Of a stretch of DNA of 24,215 nucleotides, positions 21,386 to 24,215 are shown in pieces. The stretch comes from a virus: positions 1 to 24,215 of the IMG/VR virus record IMGVR_UViG_3300036983_000046. One strand, 5' to 3'. The stretch's first letter is position 1. Each line of letters begins with the position of its first letter. The translations under genes and the position numbers were made by a program. The notes under the pieces were generated by a model. The model made no database searches. It was not told the origin of the DNA and saw only the letters and a list, made by a program, of their open reading frames with translations.

Positions 21386-21584
21386 TATGAAACCACCGTG
21401 GAGACCGTCTCAACCGACAACAACGATTCTACGTAGTTAGTGAGTGGCAACTTGGTAGCTGGGTCGGCCCTCCTCGGGCGGCGCTCGCTCGTGTTGCTTC
21501 GCCACGGCGCGCCGCCCTCGTCGGGCCGTAACGGTATCGGGCCGCCTCGGCCATCCTCCTTCGTCGGGTGGCACTCGGCGGCCC

Positions 21585-21609
21585 GCGGGGGCGCCCCCGC
21601 CTTCGGCGG
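21585..21609. repeat. 16-bp perfect palindrome plus adjoining hairpin
   Basis: GCGGGGGCGCCCCCGC (21585-21600) is self-complementary. Overlapping it, CCGCC-TTC-GGCGG (21597-21609) forms an alternative small hairpin, so the two structures are mutually exclusive. Confidence 0.75.
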
Positions 21610-21671
21610 TAGGCAGCCGCGGCGCCCGTTGGTTGCCGCCCGTGCTCGCGTTCTGCGCGCTCTCGCGGCTC

Positions 21672-21702
21672 GGGTAGGGTCGTCGTGCCTCCTTCCCTAC
21701 CC
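21672..21702. repeat. inverted repeat, 8-bp stem
   Basis: GGGTAGGG and CCCTACCC flank a 15-base loop containing TCGTGCCTCC, a variant of the loop found at 21761 and 21903. Confidence 0.68.
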
Positions 21703-21754
21703 CTCGGGCCGTTCGGGCCTCCTCGTGCCTCGTTGTCCCTCTCTCTGCCTGTCA

Positions 21755-21775
21755 TTGCCCTCGTGCCTCGGGCAA
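21755..21775. repeat. hairpin with loop TCGTGCCTC, copy 1
   Basis: TTGCCC pairs with GGGCAA around TCGTGCCTC. The central 17 bases (21757-21773) are repeated exactly at 21899-21915, where the outer stem sequence differs but still pairs. Confidence 0.75.
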
Positions 21776-21895
21776 AGTCGCAGCGGCGCGAAATCAGTGC
21801 GCCTTGCTCCTAACCCTGGCGGGCGCGCGCTCGCTACGCTCGGGATTCGCGCTTGCTCCGCTGCCCCCGAGCCCCTGCCCACCCCCGCCCAGATT

Positions 21896-21918
21896 GCGGC
21901 CCTCGTGCCTCGGGCCGC
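21896..21918. repeat. hairpin with loop TCGTGCCTC, copy 2
   Basis: GCGGCCC pairs with GGGCCGC around the same 9-base loop as at 21755. The outer pairs differ between copies while pairing is kept, which resembles compensatory change. Confidence 0.75.
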
Positions 21919-22155
21919 TGTTGGCGCGGGGACCGCCGGCAAAGCGTTGATGCCAATGTTCCGCGTCTGTTACCTGCATCACGGAGGGAAGAAGAAGAGA
22001 ATATAGATACTCACGGTATTCAGTGCGAAGCTGAGTGCCACGAACCAGGCCACTTGCTCGGCGGAGGGCTGATTCGGAGAATGAAACCCGGGCCAGCTTC
22101 AATTTTCGGACTGATCTGGAAAACTACCCGAAACCACAGTGCCACGCGACCGCTC

Positions 22156-22208
22156 GCCTGCGCGCCGTCAGGCCACCAATGATAATGGCGTGGCGACGGC
22201 GCGCAGGC
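22156..22208. repeat. inverted repeat, 14-bp perfect arms plus inner stem
   Basis: GCCTGCGCGCCGTC (22156-22169) pairs with GACGGCGCGCAGGC (22195-22208), with an inner GCCAC/GTGGC stem (22172-22176/22190-22194). Directly followed by the even longer hairpin at 22219. Confidence 0.83.
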
Positions 22209-22218
22209 TCGCTGCCCC

Positions 22219-22269
22219 GGCTGGCGCGCGCTGATGTCGATGATGATAGCACATCAGCGCGCGCCAGCC
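22219..22269. repeat. inverted repeat, 19-bp perfect arms
   Basis: GGCTGGCGCGCGCTGATGT (22219-22237) pairs without mismatch with 22251-22269, around the 13-base loop CGATGATGATAGC. This is the longest perfect hairpin in the genome. Confidence 0.87.
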
Positions 22270-22360
22270 TCAGTGGAGTACCGCCACATAGTACTAGACC
22301 GGTCCGATGGTGCCGCCCTGTTTTTCAAGGGGGCGGGGATCTTCGCGACGGGTCCGTGGA

Positions 22361-22388
22361 GGGCCGAGGCCGCAGGCGGCCTCGGCCC
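22361..22388. repeat. inverted repeat, 13-bp arms, 2-base spacer
   Basis: GGGCCGAGGCCGC and GCGGCCTCGGCCC are separated by only AG, so cruciform extrusion or a tight RNA hairpin is possible. No T-run follows. A weaker CCGCCC/GGGCGG stem (22313-22336) lies just upstream. Confidence 0.8.
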
Positions 22389-22497
22389 AGTCGATTTGCA
22401 CACCCCATCTTTATACGCGTGAGGAAAGTAGTGTTTTTGCTAGCAGGAGAATCCGCTACCTTAAGCCTCATCACGTAACGGTTTGAAGCACCTGAAC

Positions 22498-22526
22498 TTG
22501 ACATTTACGAGGTTAGGTAGTAGTCT
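22498..22526 (+). promoter_or_regulatory. sigma70-like promoter (TTGACA-17-TAGTCT)
   Basis: A perfect -35 box at 22498-22503 is followed after exactly 17 bp by TAGTCT. It marks the end of the hairpin region and lies 52 bases before the gene at 22578. Confidence 0.68.
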
Positions 22527-22577
22527 GGTGGTGTAGCAAAAAAACTACTTTTACGCATGTAATAGGAGGGCAATGCA

Positions 22578-22862
22578 ATGGTATCAGGTATCTATGCGCG
22601 CCGGAGGGCGGTCTTTGACCGTGCCGCCGGCAGTGACGCGACGACTCAACCCAGCGTCACGGTGTTCCGGTCAGGTCCGTTTTTGGAGGTCCAGGTTAGC
22701 GGTGTTCCCGTTGGCAAGGTGATGAGGACTCAGCCCGTGTATATCGGGGCAACGATGGGCGACGCGTCCGGCCAGTGCCTTCGGCTACCGGCCTGCACGG
22801 TGATTCTAAGTGATGAGGAGCTTCTGGCCGTGCTGTGTGAGCTCAATAGCGATGTAGCCTAG
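22578..22862 (+). CDS. hypothetical protein, 94 aa
   Basis: The ATG has a strong AGGAGGG Shine-Dalgarno and its own promoter (22498). The protein starts MVSGIYARRRAVFDRAAGSD and contains beta-like segments (VTVFRSGPFLEVQVSGVPVG). The C-terminus SDEELLAVLCELNSDVA is a likely helix. No family recognised. Its codons favour G/T in the third position, unlike the C/A preference of the other rightward genes. It stands alone between the hairpin region and the control region. Confidence 0.72.
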   Translation: MVSGIYARRRAVFDRAAGSDATTQPSVTVFRSGPFLEVQVSGVPVGKVMRTQPVYIGATMGDASGQCLRLPACTVILSDEELLAVLCELNSDVA

Positions 22863-22914
22863 TGACAGCGAGGGCGCCGACCTTGCGATCGACGCCCCAG
22901 CAGAGTACAGACCA

Positions 22915-22947
22915 ATGCACCGTTGTCCAGTTTACCACGCTCGATGA
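22915..22947 (+). CDS. possible 10-aa leader peptide MHRCPVYHAR
   Basis: ATG 22915 carries the same ACAGACCAATG leader as seven larger genes here, though its Shine-Dalgarno is weak. It encodes ten residues and TGA, and is followed 33 bases later by the GC hairpin at 22981. That order recalls an attenuator leader peptide. Tentative. Confidence 0.25.
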   Translation: MHRCPVYHAR

Positions 22948-22980
22948 GCCGTGTCAATGCTATACAATTCTTGGTAGGTC

Positions 22981-23002
22981 GGGCCCCACTTTCGCGGGGC
23001 CC
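22981..23002 (+). other. GC hairpin downstream of an extended -10 element
   Basis: GGGCCCC and GGGGCCC flank ACTTTCGC. It starts 12 bases after TGCTATACAAT, so a transcript starting there would begin with this structure. TTGCCTC follows, not a strong U-run. Confidence 0.55.
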
Positions 23003-23067
23003 TTGCCTCAGCCTCCGTGCGCAATTTCAAATCGAACGCCGGTTCGGGATTCAGGTTATCGCAGTAT

Positions 23068-23220
23068 ATGAGAGTGCGAGGGTATGGCGCGTTGTTCGCG
23101 GGGCTTGGTCTCATCCTTGGTGGGTATTGCCTTGCAAGGTGGTTTGGCGAAGCACGCTCCTTCGTGTTCCCAGGCGCCTCCGCGCGGTATGTACGCGCGC
23201 TCCGGCTGGGAACACGATAG
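23068..23220 (+). CDS. possible small membrane protein, 50 aa
   Basis: From ATG 23068 the frame encodes MRVRGYGALFAGLGLILGGY then CLARWFGEARS, a plausible basic N-terminus plus transmembrane helix. The Shine-Dalgarno is weak (CAGGTT). The second half of the ORF runs over an 11-bp inverted repeat (CGTGTTCCCAG 23163-23173 with 23206-23216), which suggests the DNA may serve another purpose. Uncertain. Confidence 0.35.
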   Translation: MRVRGYGALFAGLGLILGGYCLARWFGEARSFVFPGASARYVRALRLGTR

Positions 23221-23270
23221 TCGCTCACGTGTGCATGTCATCGAGTCGCTACGCGATAAGGGAATGTAGA

Positions 23271-23343
23271 GAAGGGAGCCGGAGTAAGGTGTGACTGCGT
23301 CACGATTTTGACTGGGTGACTGCGTCACGGGAAGGGAGCCGGA
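23271..23343 (+). repeat. 13-bp direct repeat, 60 bp apart
   Basis: GAAGGGAGCCGGA occurs at 23271-23283 and 23331-23343. The two copies bracket the GTGAC palindromes at 23291-23328. Confidence 0.8.
23291..23328. repeat. two copies of palindrome GTGACTGCGTCAC
   Basis: The 13-bp sequence with GTGAC/GTCAC arms is at 23291-23303 and 23316-23328, starts 25 bp apart. Palindromic arms repeated in direct orientation suit iterons or dimeric repressor sites. Confidence 0.82.
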
Positions 23344-23377
23344 ACCTTCCAGGTTGTTGTCGCGGAGCGCGCGCGGT

Positions 23378-23427
23378 GTTCACCATAATTGAACGTGAAC
23401 GCGCGTTCACAGCCATTTGACGTGAAC
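23378..23427. promoter_or_regulatory. symmetric GTTCAC/GTGAAC operator-like array
   Basis: Half-sites are GTTCAC 23378-23383, GTGAAC 23395-23400, GTTCAC 23405-23410 and GTGAAC 23422-23427. They make two inverted pairs, each with an 11-bp spacer, separated by four bases (GCGC). The inner two halves also make the 16-bp palindrome GTGAACGCGCGTTCAC. This is regular enough to be a cooperative protein-binding array. Confidence 0.8.
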
Positions 23428-23428
23428 T

Positions 23429-23444
23429 TGTTTCACGTGAAACG
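23429..23444. promoter_or_regulatory. chromosomal-type parS-like site
   Basis: TGTTTCACGTGAAACG matches the widely conserved bacterial ParB-binding parS consensus (TGTTTCACGTGAAACA) at 15 of 16 positions; the central 14 bp are a perfect palindrome. It adjoins the GTTCAC array by one base. No parA or parB gene is recognised in the genome. The match is seen directly; ParB binding is inferred. Confidence 0.78.
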
Positions 23445-23562
23445 AGCCAGGCGGACGCCCAAAAAAAACTGAAAAAACCTCGGTCGACAAGCAGGACACT
23501 GTCCAGCCCGTGACGAAGAAGTCCTTAGAGACACGGGGTAGAACCCCGAGAGGAGACAGACC

Positions 23563-23835
23563 ATGCCACTGCAATTCCAGTATCACGAGCCCGCCGGATG
23601 GTGTTGGCAAATGGCCGGAGAGTGGGTAACGCGCGCCCTGCTCGAGTACCTCGACCTGAAGGTCACAATCGTAAACGATGGCGGCGCATCCGCCGCGTGC
23701 TCCAGAGCCTACGCCAGAGGGCTGGCCCACAGCCTCATGGCGCTGGGCAGCTCCGCTTATGCCGATCTTGTGGCGGCCGTAGAGAGCCCCGAGTATTATG
23801 GCCGTGCCGACAGGAGCTATTCCAATGACTTCTAG
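23563..23835 (+). CDS. hypothetical protein, 90 aa
   Basis: ATG 23563 follows AGAGGAGACAGACC, a strong Shine-Dalgarno with the shared leader. It starts MPLQFQYHEPAGWCWQMAGE; the middle is helical and Ala-rich (CSRAYARGLAHSLMALGSSA). A small hairpin (CGGGGT/ACCCCG, 23534-23548) precedes the Shine-Dalgarno. It is the first gene after the control region and overlaps the next by 11 bases. No family recognised. Confidence 0.72.
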   Translation: MPLQFQYHEPAGWCWQMAGEWVTRALLEYLDLKVTIVNDGGASAACSRAYARGLAHSLMALGSSAYADLVAAVESPEYYGRADRSYSNDF

Positions 23836-24118
23836 CCCCGTGATCGGTCAGTGTGTGTCGGTCCGCTTGCCTTCGGCGAGCGGGCCGGTTATCCTCCGTG
23901 TGGTAGCGGTCCGCCCGGATGGCGCCCTCTGTTGTGTGTCCGCGCTGTCGGCTCCGCAGCCGAAGTCCTGTTTAGGCGCATGGTCCGGCATAGGCAGCGT
24001 GCGCGTGCCGGTAGACAAAGTATCCGGCATATTCCCCACTTCAGACGCGGGGCCGTTCCGCCGCCCAGCGTGCTACCCGCCCTTGCTGTCGCAGGAGTGT
24101 GCAGAATGTGGCGCGTGA
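23825..24118 (+). CDS. hypothetical protein, 97 aa
   Basis: ATG 23825 has AGGAG nine bases upstream and overlaps the previous stop. The protein is probably beta-rich (VSVRLPSASGPVILRVVAVR) and ends with a Cys pair (LLSQECAECGA). No family recognised. Its last 30 bases are also positions 1-30 of the window because the contig is circular; the following gene (18-161) overlaps it. Confidence 0.7.
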   Translation: MTSSPVIGQCVSVRLPSASGPVILRVVAVRPDGALCCVSALSAPQPKSCLGAWSGIGSVRVPVDKVSGIFPTSDAGPFRRPACYPPLLSQECAECGA

Positions 24119-24215
24119 TCAGTTGCGAGTTTGAGGACCTGCCCTGGCATCTGCGCGCATGGGTTTACCTGCTTGCCGGTTCACTCGCATTCGGGGCAGG
24201 TTGCAAGGCATACGA
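24089..24215. repeat. terminal direct repeat, right copy
   Basis: Identical to positions 1-127. It should be counted once in the circular molecule. Confidence 0.93.
24106..24215 (+). CDS. partial second copy of the 47-aa membrane protein gene
   Basis: The frame starting MWRVISCEFEDLPWHL is the same gene as at 18-161 and is cut by the window end. It is not a second gene but the overlap of a circular assembly. Confidence 0.85.
   Translation, partial: MWRVISCEFEDLPWHLRAWVYLLAGSLAFGAGCKAY

Larger units (their letters stand above)
20771..22497. other. noncoding hairpin-rich region, about 1.7 kb
   Basis: I find no convincing gene on either strand. The open frames here lack Shine-Dalgarno sites and encode low-complexity Arg/Ala/Gly/Pro products. 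Instead the stretch holds at least a dozen strong inverted repeats (separate entries), recurring short motifs (TTCAACGAC at 20778, 20810 and 21073; CACCGTG four times; GAAGGGAAC four times) and a GC-rich core at 21.46-21.95 kb. It separates the divergent late (leftward) and 22.5 kb (rightward) units. It could encode a large structured RNA, an origin or a packaging/recombination locus. Confidence 0.75.
22863..23562. promoter_or_regulatory. intergenic control region (possible origin/partition locus), 700 bp
   Basis: No well-supported protein gene fills this stretch; only two tentative small ORFs (22915, 23068) are listed. It contains an extended -10-like TGCTATACAAT (22958-22968), two hairpins, a 60-bp-spaced repeat, two GTGAC palindromes, a symmetric GTTCAC/GTGAAC array, a parS-like palindrome and an A-rich tract (23461-23477). 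Such a cluster is typical of origins, operators or centromere-like sites. Confidence 0.65.

Noticed and set aside
21440-22006. 188-aa open frame on the plus strand in the GC-rich core
   Set aside because: It has no Shine-Dalgarno, its product is low-complexity Arg/Pro/Ala/Ser, and it runs through several hairpins; long open frames are expected by chance at this GC content.
22862-23071. 69-aa plus frame beginning with GTG at the end of the 94-aa gene
   Set aside because: There is no Shine-Dalgarno, the composition is low-complexity, and it crosses the 22981 hairpin.
491-24118. CRISPR array or insertion sequence
   Set aside because: No regularly spaced direct repeats with unique spacers and no transposase-like frame or terminal inverted repeats were found; the repeats seen are hairpins or operator-like sites.

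Overview
The window is a small tailed-phage-type (Caudoviricetes-like) genome from a bacterial virus, or a satellite of one, assembled as a closed circle. The first and last 127 bases are identical, so the unit is 24,088 bp. It has high GC, consensus-like TTGACA/TATAAT promoters, strong Shine-Dalgarno sites and many 1-8 bp gene overlaps. The host cannot be named from sequence alone. No integrase, DNA polymerase, tRNA or rRNA gene was recognised.

Layout. (1) About 23.56 kb through the join to 10.54 kb, plus strand: early/replication genes. These are many small proteins, three sigma70-like promoters whose -35 box overlaps the end of the upstream gene (1391, 3057, 6355), a VRR-NUC nuclease, a HARP-like small protein directly before an SNF2-family helicase, a zinc-motif protein that may bind single-stranded DNA, an archaeo-eukaryotic-type primase, a remnant resembling a DNA methylase C-terminus, and a UvrD/Rep-type SF1 helicase. 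(2) A GC-rich hairpin at 10.55 kb separates this from the convergent late genes. (3) 20.77 down to 10.57 kb, minus strand: terS, terL, Mu gp29-like portal, two neck-like proteins, a lysis cassette (amidase, candidate holin, membrane microprotein), a Mu I-like protease with a nested scaffold, decoration protein, Mu gpT-like major capsid protein, a terminator, then a FluMu-type small protein, an FCCH-repeat protein, a CxxCxxCC protein and two probable surface-appendage proteins. (4) 20.77-22.50 kb: a noncoding stretch with at least a dozen strong hairpins. (5) 22.50-23.56 kb: one promoter and small gene, then a control region with palindromic repeats, a symmetric GTTCAC/GTGAAC array and a near-perfect chromosomal-type parS site.

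How it fits together. Replication probably relies on a host polymerase supported by phage primase, two helicases, a nuclease and a ssDNA-binding candidate. The late operon could build and fill a Mu-type head and lyse the cell, but no tail tube, sheath, tape-measure or baseplate gene is recognisable. The element is therefore either a very small podovirus-like phage with an unrecognised short tail or a capsid-forming element that borrows tails. The + strand looks C/A-rich under both convergent gene blocks from about 0.4 to 20.7 kb and changes character in the 20.7-24 kb control region, where an origin or partition locus would be expected. The parS-like site without any par genes and the hairpin-dense noncoding region are the most unusual features.
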